Assembly (NCBI GenBank): GCA_016714445.1
Contig: JADJNF010000009.1
Location: 1 to 64,000 of the forward strand
Origin: Saprospiraceae bacterium
GTDB taxonomy: Bacteria > Bacteroidota > Bacteroidia > Chitinophagales > Saprospiraceae
DNA length: 64,000 nt
Reading direction: 5' to 3'
Program-made: the position numbers and the translations under genes
Notes under the pieces: model-generated
Databases searched by the model: none
What the model was told of the DNA's origin: nothing
Seen by the model: only the letters and a program-made list of their open reading frames with translations
Shown here: one piece after another, positions 23,533 through 31,528 of the stretch
Layout: the number at the start of each line of letters is the position of its first letter
Numbering within the stretch: position 1 is the stretch's first letter

Positions 23533-25452
23533 CTACATCCCTTCTATTTCAAAAGACAGGTTTTCCCATTCCAGCATTTTCGCTTCGAGGCTATCCTGCA
23601 GCGTTTTGTATTTTTTATTTACTTCCGTAAAATGTGGATCAGTGTAAAAGTTAGGGTCTGAAAGTTTGAGTTCAAGCAATCCTATTTCATTTTCCAGCTT
23701 AGCTATATCCCGCTCAGCAATATTGATTTGTTTTTTTATTTTACGGACATCTTCGGTATCCATTTTTTTTACATCCGTGGTGATTTTCGCGGCAGAATTT
23801 TCTGAAGATTCAGACTTTTGCAACTCTACAGAACGCATATTGTCCATCTTCTTTTTACCCAAAAAGTACTCAATGTCTCCAAGGTATTCTTTGGTACTTC
23901 CATCCTTAAACTCAATGACTTTATTGGTCAAGTCAGACAAAAACTCTCTATCGTGCGAAATAACCAATAATGTACCGGTGTATTCTTTGAGCGCATTTTT
24001 AAGGATTTCTTTGCTGTAAATGTCCAGGTGATTGGTGGGCTCGTCGAGGATCAGAAAATTGCAGGGCCTCATGATTAACGATGCCATGGCCAATCTCGCC
24101 CTTTCCCCTCCGGAAAGAACAGATACTTTTTTTTCAGCATCATCTCCTGAAAAAAGGAATGAACCCAGTATATTTCTCACCCTGGAGCGCATTTCTTCAG
24201 GTGCTTTATCTTCCATGACCTGCATGACAGTGCTCTTTAAATCCAGTAATTCTGATTGATTCTGGGCATAATAGGAAAGATGCATATTGGACCCTTCTTC
24301 CACCTTACCTGAAGTAGCTGGCAGTAAACCTGAAATGATTTTTGCCATCGTGGTTTTACCTTGACCATTCTGACCTACGAAAGCAACCCGATCTCCACGC
24401 TCTATGGTAATATTGATATTTTTAAAAACGGTTTTATTATCAAATGATTTAGACACATCAACTGTCCTGACTACATCCCTACCCGATCTCGGCACTTCTG
24501 CAAAACGTATCGTCATGGCTTTAGTAATTTCTGCAGGTACTTCGATACGCTCGACTTTATCGAGTTGCTTCTGCATACTTTGTGCCATTTTTGTTTTTGT
24601 AGCTTTAGCCATAAAACGATTGATGGTCTTCTCTTTTTGAGCTATATCTTTTTGCTGATTTTCAAACGCAGCTATTTGTATCGTTTTTTGTTTCTCTTTT
24701 TCTTCAAGAAACTTGCTGTATTTTAGCTTGTAGTCAATAATGCCGCCCAACTCCACTTCTATAATGCGGTTACATACATTTTCAAGAAACTGAATATCGT
24801 GCGAAATAACGATCACTGTCCCGGGATAGTCAATCAGATAATTTTCAAGCCAAATGATTGATTCAATGTCCAGGTGGTTGGTAGGTTCGTCCAGCATCAG
24901 TAAATCCGGCTTTCGTAGCAATAACTTGGAAAGCTCAATTCGCATTTTCCAGCCACCACTGAATTCTGAAACTCTTCTTCCAAAATCCTTATCAGAAAAT
25001 CCAAGTCCCTTCAGGATTTTAACGGTCTCTACTTCAAGTGCTGACAAATCAAAATGTTCCAATCTCCCAGTAAGTCCAGCCAATTCTTCGAGCATTTTAC
25101 TATAAGAAGTACTTTCATAGTCTTCCCGGGTCATCAACTCCGCATTGATATCATCGAGCTGCTTTTGCAATTCCAATGCTTCTTCATGACAGGACATCGT
25201 TTCATCCAGGACTGTTTGTGTTTCGTTGAGCTCAAATTCCTGTCTCAGATAACCTACAGTTGTTTTGGTCGGAAATTCCAGAGCGCCTTCGTCCGGTCTA
25301 GCCTGCCCTGCTATTATTTTTAACAGCGTCGATTTTCCTGCCCCATTTCTTCCGATAAGACCAATTCGTTCTTTGGGACTTATCATAAAACTTATTTCAT
25401 CCAAAAGGCTTCTTTCCCCGTATTTTACTGATATATCTCTGACGTAATACAT
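23533..25452 (-). CDS. ABC-F family ATPase (ribosome-associated type)
   Basis: ABC-F proteins carry two ABC ATPase domains and no membrane part; known members act on ribosomes in translation or antibiotic protection. The 639 residues contain domain 1 with G-R-N-G-A-G-K-S-T (about 34-42), E-F-S-G-G-W-K-M-R and L-L-M-L-D-E-P-T-N-H-L-D; a charged linker of about 80 residues with many lysines; domain 2 with G-Q-N-G-Q-G-K-T-T, V-L-S-G-G-E-R-A-R and L-I-L-D-E-P-T-N-H-L-D; and a C-terminal coiled coil (about 570-635), as in Uup-like and YfmR-like proteins. Which subfamily cannot be told from motifs alone. It lies 116 bases below yqgE. Confidence 0.88.
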   Translation of the reverse strand: MYYVRDISVKYGERSLLDEISFMISPKERIGLIGRNGAGKSTLLKIIAGQARPDEGALEFPTKTTVGYLRQEFELNETQTVLDETMSCHEEALELQKQLDDINAELMTREDYESTSYSKMLEELAGLTGRLEHFDLSALEVETVKILKGLGFSDKDFGRRVSEFSGGWKMRIELSKLLLRKPDLLMLDEPTNHLDIESIIWLENYLIDYPGTVIVISHDIQFLENVCNRIIEVELGGIIDYKLKYSKFLEEKEKQKTIQIAAFENQQKDIAQKEKTINRFMAKATKTKMAQSMQKQLDKVERIEVPAEITKAMTIRFAEVPRSGRDVVRTVDVSKSFDNKTVFKNINITIERGDRVAFVGQNGQGKTTMAKIISGLLPATSGKVEEGSNMHLSYYAQNQSELLDLKSTVMQVMEDKAPEEMRSRVRNILGSFLFSGDDAEKKVSVLSGGERARLAMASLIMRPCNFLILDEPTNHLDIYSKEILKNALKEYTGTLLVISHDREFLSDLTNKVIEFKDGSTKEYLGDIEYFLGKKKMDNMRSVELQKSESSENSAAKITTDVKKMDTEDVRKIKKQINIAERDIAKLENEIGLLELKLSDPNFYTDPHFTEVNKKYKTLQDSLEAKMLEWENLSFEIEGM

Positions 25453-25568
25453 TTAATTGTGTTGATTTGTATTTTTATAAATACGGATAAAATAATATTT
25501 GACTGCTGATTTGCTATTTACACAAGGTTAACCTCAAAAGATAGCAGATCTGATGAGGGCAGATATTT

Positions 25569-26117
25569 TCAATTGAGGCTCACTGAGTCCGGCATCTGAG
25601 CTATAACTGTATAAGTATTGCCTTTGTTGTGGAGTACGGTCTGCCACAATACAAATGGTTTGATTCTGAATAAATAATTGGCATCCATATCATCCACCAG
25701 CCAGGTGAGTTCTTTCATTTCTTCTACCAGCTGTCCCTCAGACCATCCACTGTAGCCCACAAAAAATTTGATGTTATTATCTTTTATGACGCCGTTTTCC
25801 ATAAGAAATTTCAACTTTTCAAAATCTCCACCCCAATATACGCCGGGACTTATTTCAAGACTGTTTTCCAGTAAGTCTCCTACATTGTGCAAATAATGTA
25901 CACTATCTACTGCTACAGGTCCGCCTACATGAACCGGCGCATTGGATTCAGGAAAATCCGCGATTAACTCATGGATCTTAATATCCAAAGACTTATTCAA
26001 TATAAAACCGGTGGTACCGTGGTCTCCATGTTCACAAATGAGGATTACTGCCCGTTTAAAGTTCGGATCAAGCATAAATGGCTCTGCTACCAATAATTTT
26101 CCAGCTTTTAACTCCAT
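25569..26117 (-). CDS. YqgE/AlgH family protein (UPF0301)
   Basis: A 182-residue protein of a conserved family with no settled function. Family marks are the start G-K-L-L-V-A-E-P-F-M-L-D-P-N-F-K-R-A-V (residues 5-23), H-G-D-H-G-T-T-G-F-I-L-N-K (about 31-43), V-H-V-G-G-P-V (about 62-68) and F-V-G-Y-S-G-W-S-E-G-Q-L (about 118-129). It begins 3 bases after the fabD stop and so is probably cotranscribed with fabD, folE and queD. Confidence 0.85.
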   Translation of the reverse strand: MELKAGKLLVAEPFMLDPNFKRAVILICEHGDHGTTGFILNKSLDIKIHELIADFPESNAPVHVGGPVAVDSVHYLHNVGDLLENSLEISPGVYWGGDFEKLKFLMENGVIKDNNIKFFVGYSGWSEGQLVEEMKELTWLVDDMDANYLFRIKPFVLWQTVLHNKGNTYTVIAQMPDSVSLN

Positions 26118-26120
26118 GTG

Positions 26121-26996
26121 TTACAGGGTTTCGGTTTCAATACTTCTGTCTACCTTTTTGATCAGTCCTGAAAGCACTTTTCCGCTTCCACCTACTTCCA
26201 CAAAAGAAGTAATTCCATCGCCAAACATTTTTTCAATGGTCTGTGTCCATTTTACAGCTCCTGTGAGTTGATCTACCAGGTTGATTTTAATCTTTTCGGC
26301 ATCAGATTCAGGCATGGCAGTTACGTTTTGGTATACCGGACAAAAAGGCGTATTAAATGGTGTTTCCAAAATAGCTTTCGCCAGCTCCTTTCTTGCCGGC
26401 TCCATCAGTGGACTGTGAAATGCACCTCCGACTTCGAGTTGTATGGCTCTTTTAGCCCCGGCTTCCAACAACTTTTCCATGCCTTTGCTAACGCCGGTCA
26501 TAGATCCCGAAATCACCAACTGACCCGGGCAATTGTAATTGGCGGCTACCACCACATCATCTATATCTGCACAAATTTTTTCCACCACACTATTTTCAAG
26601 ACCCAGGATAGCAGCCATTGTACCAGGTACTGCTTCACATGCAGCCTGCATAGCCATCGCACGGGTATAAACGAGTTTTAATCCGTCTTCAAAACTTAAT
26701 GTTCCATTGGCCACCAAAGCAGAAAATTCACCCAATGAATGTCCTGCTACTGCATCAGGCAAATAAGTAGCTTTGGCCTTTAAAGTGGCTATGGCGTGCA
26801 CAAAAAGAGCCGGCTGTGTTACTTTGGTCTGTTTGAGTCCTTCAGCAGTACCATAAAACATTATCTTAGACAACTCAAATCCCAAAACTTCATCCGCCAA
26901 AAAAAATATATTTCTCGCAGTCTCATTGGATTCAAAAAGGTCTAGACCCATACCTTCAAATTGTGCTCCCTGTCCGGGAAAAACAAATGCTTTCAT
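26121..26996 (-). CDS. fabD: Malonyl-CoA:ACP transacylase
   Basis: FabD loads malonyl groups onto acyl carrier protein at the start of fatty acid elongation. The 291-residue product has F-P-G-Q-G-A-Q (6-12), the nucleophile elbow G-H-S-L-G-E-F with serine 87, an arginine in Y-T-R-A-M-A-M-Q (about 110-117) that binds the malonyl carboxylate, and the catalytic histidine in G-G-A-F-H-S-P-L-M (about 189-197). The length is slightly short but usual for Bacteroidota. It begins 7 bases after folE, in a compact minus-strand run. Confidence 0.92.
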   Translation of the reverse strand: MKAFVFPGQGAQFEGMGLDLFESNETARNIFFLADEVLGFELSKIMFYGTAEGLKQTKVTQPALFVHAIATLKAKATYLPDAVAGHSLGEFSALVANGTLSFEDGLKLVYTRAMAMQAACEAVPGTMAAILGLENSVVEKICADIDDVVVAANYNCPGQLVISGSMTGVSKGMEKLLEAGAKRAIQLEVGGAFHSPLMEPARKELAKAILETPFNTPFCPVYQNVTAMPESDAEKIKINLVDQLTGAVKWTQTIEKMFGDGITSFVEVGGSGKVLSGLIKKVDRSIETETL

Positions 26997-27003
26997 ATGC
27001 TTT

Positions 27004-27600
27004 TTATTTGAGTTTTGCTGATATCAGACTTAAAAATTCATTTCTGGTTTCCATATTTCTGAAGTCACCAGTAAATGCAGATGTGGTGGTTGAAGAATTT
27101 TGTTTCTGAACACCGCGCATCATCATACACATATGGGCTGCTTCTATAACTACCGCTACGCCAAGCGGCTTTAATGCATCATCAATGGCGTGAAGAATCT
27201 CGTGGGTAAGGCGTTCCTGAACCTGCAGGCGCCGTGCAAATACATCGATGACTCTTGGAATCTTGCTTAGTCCCACTACATAGCCATTGGGAATGTATGC
27301 TACATGCGCTTTACCAAAAAAAGGCAATAAATGGTGTTCACAAAGAGAATATACTTCGATGTCTTTGACTACGACCATTTCATTGTAATCTTCTTTAAAA
27401 AGTGCGGATTTTAAAATATCTTCGGCACTTTGACCATAACCCTGTGTAAGGAATTGTATTGCCTTCGAAGCACGTTCAGGTGTTTTTTCCAAACCGTCCC
27501 TATTTTTATCTTCGCCTAACAGGTCCAGAATATCTTCATATTTCAGTCTGATAGCTTCTGTTACCAAAGGGTCATAGGAATCACTTTTTTTGTATGCCAT
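27004..27600 (-). CDS. folE: GTP cyclohydrolase I
   Basis: FolE converts GTP to dihydroneopterin triphosphate, the entry to folate and, with QueD, to queuosine precursors. The start at 27600 (M-A-Y-K-K-S-D) is preferred over an upstream start at 27630, because the latter would overlap queD and add residues the family lacks. The 198-residue protein shows the zinc site S-L-C-E-H-H-L-L-P-F and G-K-A-H-V-A-Y-I-P, V-G-L-S-K-I-P-R, the Q-V-Q-E-R-L-T segment, and M-M-M-R-G-V-Q-K. It starts 4 bases after the queD stop. Confidence 0.92.
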   Translation of the reverse strand: MAYKKSDSYDPLVTEAIRLKYEDILDLLGEDKNRDGLEKTPERASKAIQFLTQGYGQSAEDILKSALFKEDYNEMVVVKDIEVYSLCEHHLLPFFGKAHVAYIPNGYVVGLSKIPRVIDVFARRLQVQERLTHEILHAIDDALKPLGVAVVIEAAHMCMMMRGVQKQNSSTTTSAFTGDFRNMETRNEFLSLISAKLK

Positions 27601-27604
27601 ATTT

Positions 27605-28024
27605 TTATTTTTCGCCGTAATATTCAGCAAATATCGTATCAGTCTCCTGCAATTTTATACAATGCAAATTACACCCATGAATATGCGGCTCAAGTTGCTC
27701 CCAAATCATGACGGCCATATTTTCTGTGGTAGGCATAACCCCTGGTGGAATAAAATCGATGTCCAGATTCAGGTTTGAATGATCCAGTTTATCTGTGATG
27801 ACTTCCCGTATGATTTTACTTAGCTTTTTTGCATCATGGACAAACCCTACCACAGGATCCGGTGTACCTTTTACGGTAACAAATAATGTATAATTGTGTC
27901 CATGCCAGTTTTTATTGGCACATTTTCCAAAATACGCAAAATTCTCTTCCTCAGACCAGGCATTGATCCACAATTTGTGTGCTGCATTAAACTTTTCAAC
28001 TCTGGTCAGATATACGACGGCCAT
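27605..28024 (-). CDS. queD: 6-carboxytetrahydropterin synthase / 6-pyruvoyl-tetrahydropterin synthase
   Basis: The family acts on dihydroneopterin triphosphate, the FolE product, either toward queuosine (QueD) or tetrahydrobiopterin. The 139-residue protein has zinc ligands H16 (F-N-A-A-H), H41 and H43 (W-H-G-H-N-Y), catalytic cysteine C35, and a closing E-T-D-T-I-F-A-E-Y. The N-terminal insert with W-S-E-E-E-N lies between the first histidine and the cysteine. Gene order queD-folE-fabD-yqgE with gaps of 3-7 bases points to one operon. Bacteroidota usually use this protein as QueD; the other reaction is possible. Confidence 0.85.
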   Translation of the reverse strand: MAVVYLTRVEKFNAAHKLWINAWSEEENFAYFGKCANKNWHGHNYTLFVTVKGTPDPVVGFVHDAKKLSKIIREVITDKLDHSNLNLDIDFIPPGVMPTTENMAVMIWEQLEPHIHGCNLHCIKLQETDTIFAEYYGEK

Positions 28025-28046
28025 ACTAGATTTTCAAAATTGGACG

Positions 28047-28080
28047 CAAAATTACAAAAAAATGCTGAATTATTGATAAA
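28047..28080 (-). promoter_or_regulatory. Probable promoter of the queD-folE-fabD-yqgE operon
   Basis: On the minus strand TAATTTTG (28047-28054) fits TAnnTTTG and lies 22 bases before the queD ATG. A TTTA lies about 22 bases further upstream in the -33 place. The -7 box is good, the -33 box weak. Confidence 0.4.
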
Positions 28081-28339
28081 GGTATCTCAGACAAAATAAG
28101 AAAATCATGTAAAACTTCAGATCATAGAAAATTTCCGAAACTTAACGTATTACAATTTTCCATCAAAACAGTTTTACAAATATTTCCTAACATAAGTAAC
28201 CATTCACACAAAAACATCAAATTAACACAACATTTACAATTTATACACCTGTTTAACAGAAAGATATAAATTACGATTAACTATATGTTATTATTTACAT
28301 TTTTTGTATTTTTTATTATATTAATATCGATGCATATTT

Positions 28340-28642
28340 GTATTATGAAAGGAAGTAAAATACTTCACAATCATACTGATTAAAGAATCAGTCAGAAAAT
28401 TCGGATATGCTCATGGGATTAAAAACAAATACGGACTACGGGTTGATTTCCAAATGAGAGACCGGAAATCATCCCGTATGTTCGACTACCGGATTACAAA
28501 TGTGGATTGAGTTTTAGTTATTATAAAGAGATGGAATTATCGGGCTTGAGAAACCTGATGATCAAAAAGTTTTGGTAAATGTTTATGGGATCGAAAGATC
28601 AAAAAATGGCTACTCCGAAAGAGTGGCCATTTTTTTTTTTTT
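28340..28642 (+). ncRNA. Candidate structured non-coding RNA with its own terminator
   Basis: This intergenic stretch has no long frame but several stable folds in a row: ACTGATT/AATCAGT (28375-28381 with 28386-28392); a two-part stem ACGGG-TT-GATTTCC (28438-28451) with GGAAATC-AT-CCCGT (28464-28477), twelve base pairs around a 2x2 inner loop; GATC-GAAA-GATC near 28590-28600; and a strong terminator at 28607-28642. No gene follows on the plus strand, so a cis-acting leader is unlikely. No known RNA family was recognised, and no strong promoter is seen (best -7 is CATATTTG at 28333-28340). The 5' end is therefore a guess. Confidence 0.45.
28607..28642 (+). terminator. Strong rho-independent terminator
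   Basis: TGGCTACTC (28607-28615) pairs with GAGTGGCCA (28621-28629) with one T-G wobble around the loop CGAAA, followed by twelve T (28631-28642). It lies more than 3 kb from any plus-strand protein gene end, so it must serve a transcript arising within this spacer. Confidence 0.85.
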
Positions 28643-28714
28643 GCAGGCCGGGATCAAATATGGTATTTAAACAAGAAGGTTTATCGGAGATATCCATTTT
28701 ATATTCAATTTTAC

Positions 28715-29010
28715 TCAAATGTTATACCGACGATAATTTTCTTTAAGAAAAATTATGTCTTCATTATAAAGACGATAAATGTCTTTAAAGACTAGCTTCG
28801 CTTCGTCCTTACTCAAAATCAATAAATTAGGAAAATATTTTTTGTAGTCCAATTTATTTTGAGTATAAGATAGTAGATTTTAAAATAGAAGCTCTTTGTA
28901 TGTATTTCCTTTTTAATCCAATCTGCAGGATTTAGTGTTTGGCTCTTAACACGCAGTGTTCTATAATTTCAATAGATTTTAGCGTTTGAACTCAAAGGCA
29001 AGGAAGATTT
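28715..29010 (-). pseudogene. Remnant of an unidentified reading frame
   Basis: Reading leftwards, one frame gives L-R-V-K-S-Q-T-L-N-P-A-D-W-I-K-K-E-I-H (about 28965-28900) and after a frame change another gives Y-T-Q-N-K-L-D-Y-K-K-Y-F-P-N (about 28866-28825) and S-K-D-E-A-K-L-V-F-K-D-I-Y (about 28813-28775), ending at a stop at 28715-28717. Codon choice and composition look protein-like but no family is recognised and there is no start. It begins just below direct repeat copy A, so it may be what is left of a gene once joined to that repeat. Confidence 0.25.
28793..28869 (-). repeat. Dispersed intergenic repeat, copy 2
   Basis: On the minus strand this matches 655-727 (plus): identical TTATACTCAAAATAAATTGG at one end and GAGTAAGGACGAAG at the other, with a variable middle. 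The ends hold a 9-base inverted pair, ACTCAAAAT and ATTTTGAGT. Directly below lies GTCTTTAAAGAC (28781-28792), a perfect 12-base palindrome. Confidence 0.55.
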
Positions 29011-29020
29011 GAATATTTGG

Positions 29021-29110
29021 TAATATTTTTGGACAAATCAAAATTTCAATTTAGCCAAATGTAGTATATAAAACATACATTTGGACGAATTCAAAATAAA
29101 CATATGTATA
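29021..29110 (+). repeat. Direct repeat copy A, flanking the ATPase gene (3' side)
   Basis: About 90 bases that match 30569-30659 in the same orientation, with roughly nine in ten positions equal. Inside is a hairpin-forming palindrome, CCAAATGTA (29055-29063) with TACATTTGG (29076-29084). The copy ends 22 bases from the stop codon of the ATPase gene. Confidence 0.85.
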
Positions 29111-29132
29111 TAGACATGATATTCAATTGTTA

Positions 29133-30542
29133 TTAAAACAAATTATCTAAAATAATCTGGTTTATAAATATACCGCTGTGAATACTTTTTTCTAGCCCGT
29201 ATGTCGTAATGATCGTGGGGAAGACAGCTTTATTTTTACTATCACCGCTAGAAATAAAACTATTGATTTTGTTTTGTATTTCTTCGGCATACTTTTTAGT
29301 TAGCTTATATTTGCCCAGACTAAATTTGATTTCACACAGATTGACCACGTTGTCTTTACCATCTATGATGAGATCAATTTGCGCTTCTCCTGATCGCCAT
29401 GAATAAGCTTCACTACCGATACCTTGTATTCCTAATGCCTTTTTTATAGCTGAGACGTGAGTCAGACATACCAACTCAAAAGAATATCCCGACCATGCGA
29501 AGTACTTAGATGAATTAAAGTTGTCAATCCAATATGTGGTGTCTGATGCAGAAACTTTACTAAAATGATTTAAGTAGAAAAGAGAGTAAAAGTCGATCAA
29601 TTGATACACTTGATCCTTTTCCTTTTTGCCATATGCTTGATATCTTCTGATAAAGGAACTCTCTTCCAGTTCTTTCAGAACATTGGTTGTGGTACCTCCT
29701 GTATCTAGTTTTGATAGTGAGAGAATTTCAGACCTCGTCATACCACTACCTTTTTTGGCCAATGCAGCCATGACCGATTGATGTCTTTGATGGTGGCTAA
29801 ATAACGAACTTAACAAAAGATCATATTCTGATTTGAAAAACGCATTGGACTTGAAGCACAAAGTATTTATATTTTGTACATCACTATGTGAGACATTGAT
29901 TTGTTCCAGGTAGTAAGGTATCCCTCCGAAAACCATATATAACTGTACGATCTGATACTTACTGTATTGCGCACCCAAATTTTTAAGAAATGCTTCTGTT
30001 TCTGATAAGGTAAAAGGTTCAATCTGCAATCTTCTAGTCACTCTATTGTGCAAACCACCTTTATTGTTGATAAGTTTTTTAATCATCCACGATGCTGCCG
30101 ACCCGCATCCAATAAGCAAAACATCACTTCTCATATTGGCCCAGCCATTCCAAAAATGCTCAAGCGCCTGCACAAAATTAGCGTTTCTAGTGTCCAACCA
30201 AGGCAACTCATCAATAAATATGACTTTCTTTTTTAACTTGCTTTTGGTAATTTTATCTCTCAGTAACTGGAAAGCAGAGAACCAGTCCGTCACAAAATCT
30301 TCGCTACTTATAGATAGCTGTTGTGCCATTTCCACATTGAAGTTGGTGATTTGCTTTTGGAGTGTAGAATTTGCCAATCCTGTAAAAGTAAAAAATAAAC
30401 GACCTTCAAAATGTGATTTTACAAGAAATGTTTTGCCTACCCTTCTGCGTCCATAAACAGCAACAAAATGTGCACTATTAGAACGATAACAATCATCAAG
30501 CACATCTATCTCTTCTTTGCGTCCTATCAGTATTTTAGCCAT
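29133..30542 (-). CDS. AAA-type ATPase with C-terminal PD-(D/E)XK-like domain (archaeal ATPase/DUF234 kind)
   Basis: The start at 30542 (M-A-K-I-L-I-G-R-K-E-E) is chosen over one 48 bases upstream because it fits the family start and the promoter. The 469-residue protein has Walker A Y-G-R-R-R-V-G-K-T (about 30-38), Walker B V-I-F-I-D-E-L-P-W-L (about 108-117), an arginine-rich N-R-V-T-R-R-L segment, a winged-helix region (about 270-330), and near the C-terminus Q-I-D-L-I-I-D followed by L-C-E-I-K-F-S, the D...E-x-K signature of nuclease-fold domains. Such proteins belong to the MNS group of STAND-like ATPases, often multicopy and patchily distributed; their role is unsettled. The gene sits exactly between two direct repeats. 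Confidence 0.85.
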   Translation of the reverse strand: MAKILIGRKEEIDVLDDCYRSNSAHFVAVYGRRRVGKTFLVKSHFEGRLFFTFTGLANSTLQKQITNFNVEMAQQLSISSEDFVTDWFSAFQLLRDKITKSKLKKKVIFIDELPWLDTRNANFVQALEHFWNGWANMRSDVLLIGCGSAASWMIKKLINNKGGLHNRVTRRLQIEPFTLSETEAFLKNLGAQYSKYQIVQLYMVFGGIPYYLEQINVSHSDVQNINTLCFKSNAFFKSEYDLLLSSLFSHHQRHQSVMAALAKKGSGMTRSEILSLSKLDTGGTTTNVLKELEESSFIRRYQAYGKKEKDQVYQLIDFYSLFYLNHFSKVSASDTTYWIDNFNSSKYFAWSGYSFELVCLTHVSAIKKALGIQGIGSEAYSWRSGEAQIDLIIDGKDNVVNLCEIKFSLGKYKLTKKYAEEIQNKINSFISSGDSKNKAVFPTIITTYGLEKSIHSGIFINQIILDNLF

Positions 30543-30559
30543 GATACAAAATTTTGAAG

Positions 30560-30592
30560 CAAAGATAATAATATTTTTTGGACAAATCAAAA
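30560..30592 (-). promoter_or_regulatory. Promoter of the ATPase gene, partly inside repeat copy B
   Basis: On the minus strand TTTTG (30588-30592), a 20-base gap and TATCTTTG (30560-30567) match the Bacteroidota promoter closely, 18 bases before the ATG. The -33 element is in the repeat and the -7 box is just outside it. Copy A keeps the -33 element but lacks the -7 box. Confidence 0.6.
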
Positions 30593-30659
30593 CTTCAATT
30601 TAGCCAAAAGTGGTATAAAAAACATACTTTTGGACGCATTCAAATAATAAATATGTATA
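30569..30659 (+). repeat. Direct repeat copy B, flanking the ATPase gene (5' side)
   Basis: Second copy of the 90-base repeat. Its palindrome is CCAAAAGT (30604-30611) with ACTTTTGG (30626-30633): relative to copy A, a T and its partner A have changed to A and T, keeping the pairing. It begins 27 bases upstream of the ATPase start. Confidence 0.85.
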
Positions 30660-30865
30660 TTAAATTGAAATAAAGTTATATAAGTATCATGTTTTTATTA
30701 TTTATTCTAAGGTAGTTTTTTTTTAAAACAAAGCAGTCAATTACTTTTTTTCAGATACATCCATTTTGTATCTAATTGTATCCAATTGCAAAGTTAGGGC
30801 GCTTCTATTTTACTTGAAATAAAAAATTGATATGATGGACAATAGAGCTCTCTTACGTGATGACC

Positions 30866-31429
30866 TTAATCTCTTAAAAATTGTTTTTGTTCAAATCTTG
30901 GAAAAATTGGTAACGAAGCATTTGAAGATAATGCAATCTCCCTATTTTTCAAAAAATAATTGTCTGGATTTCCCTCAATAATTTCTCCCCTTAACTCAAT
31001 ACAGTTATTTAAAACTAACAATTTGACTCCTTTTTCAGATGCAACCAAATATTCTATAAAGTACCCATCTCCTATTGGTAGTTTATATATTCCAAAATCA
31101 TCTCTAAAAGGAGTACCTATTATAACAACCTCTCTAAAATTAGGTAAAACAGTATCTTCAGGGTAAATATCAAAATCGGGTCCTTTTTCTACATAGGATA
31201 TTTTTTTAAACCGAACACCACTAATTTTTTGATAAGATATAATTGAATATAGTCGTTCGTCAACAATGAAAGTAAATGAATTATCAAAAAAATAATCTAG
31301 CGGCCAATCATTAACTACCAACTTAAAATCAGCAAATGTGTTAACATCAAAATTCATTAACTCTTCATTATCTAGCTTTTCGTATCCTTCAAATGCGATT
31401 GGAATGATGTTGTAAAATTTTGAATTCAT
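30866..31429 (-). CDS. Imm11/DUF1629-like protein, possible immunity protein
   Basis: A 187-residue acidic, soluble protein without signal or membrane segment. The stretch F-I-V-D-E-R-L-Y-S-I-I (about 53-63) followed by I-S-G-V-R-F-K-K-I (about 69-77) resembles the 'S-E-R-L-x(5-10)-G-x-x-F' core of Imm11/DUF1629 immunity proteins, which protect against polymorphic toxins. No toxin gene is near, so it would be an orphan. The resemblance is by eye and modest. GC content is low, as in the whole island. About 100 AT-rich bases separate it from valS and about 200 from repeat copy B. Confidence 0.45.
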   Translation of the reverse strand: MNSKFYNIIPIAFEGYEKLDNEELMNFDVNTFADFKLVVNDWPLDYFFDNSFTFIVDERLYSIISYQKISGVRFKKISYVEKGPDFDIYPEDTVLPNFREVVIIGTPFRDDFGIYKLPIGDGYFIEYLVASEKGVKLLVLNNCIELRGEIIEGNPDNYFLKNREIALSSNASLPIFPRFEQKQFLRD

Positions 31430-31528
31430 TTTGCGATAATTTAAACATTGATGTCAATAATATAAATGAATTCTTCTATATGAAATTCGAAAATTCATAA
31501 TTCGTCATTAGTAATTCCAAAATAATAC

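Noticed and set aside
29021..30659. Pair of 90-bp repeats as a CRISPR array or IS terminal repeats
   Set aside because: Only two copies, direct not inverted, 1.5 kb apart with a gene between; no spacer series and no transposase.
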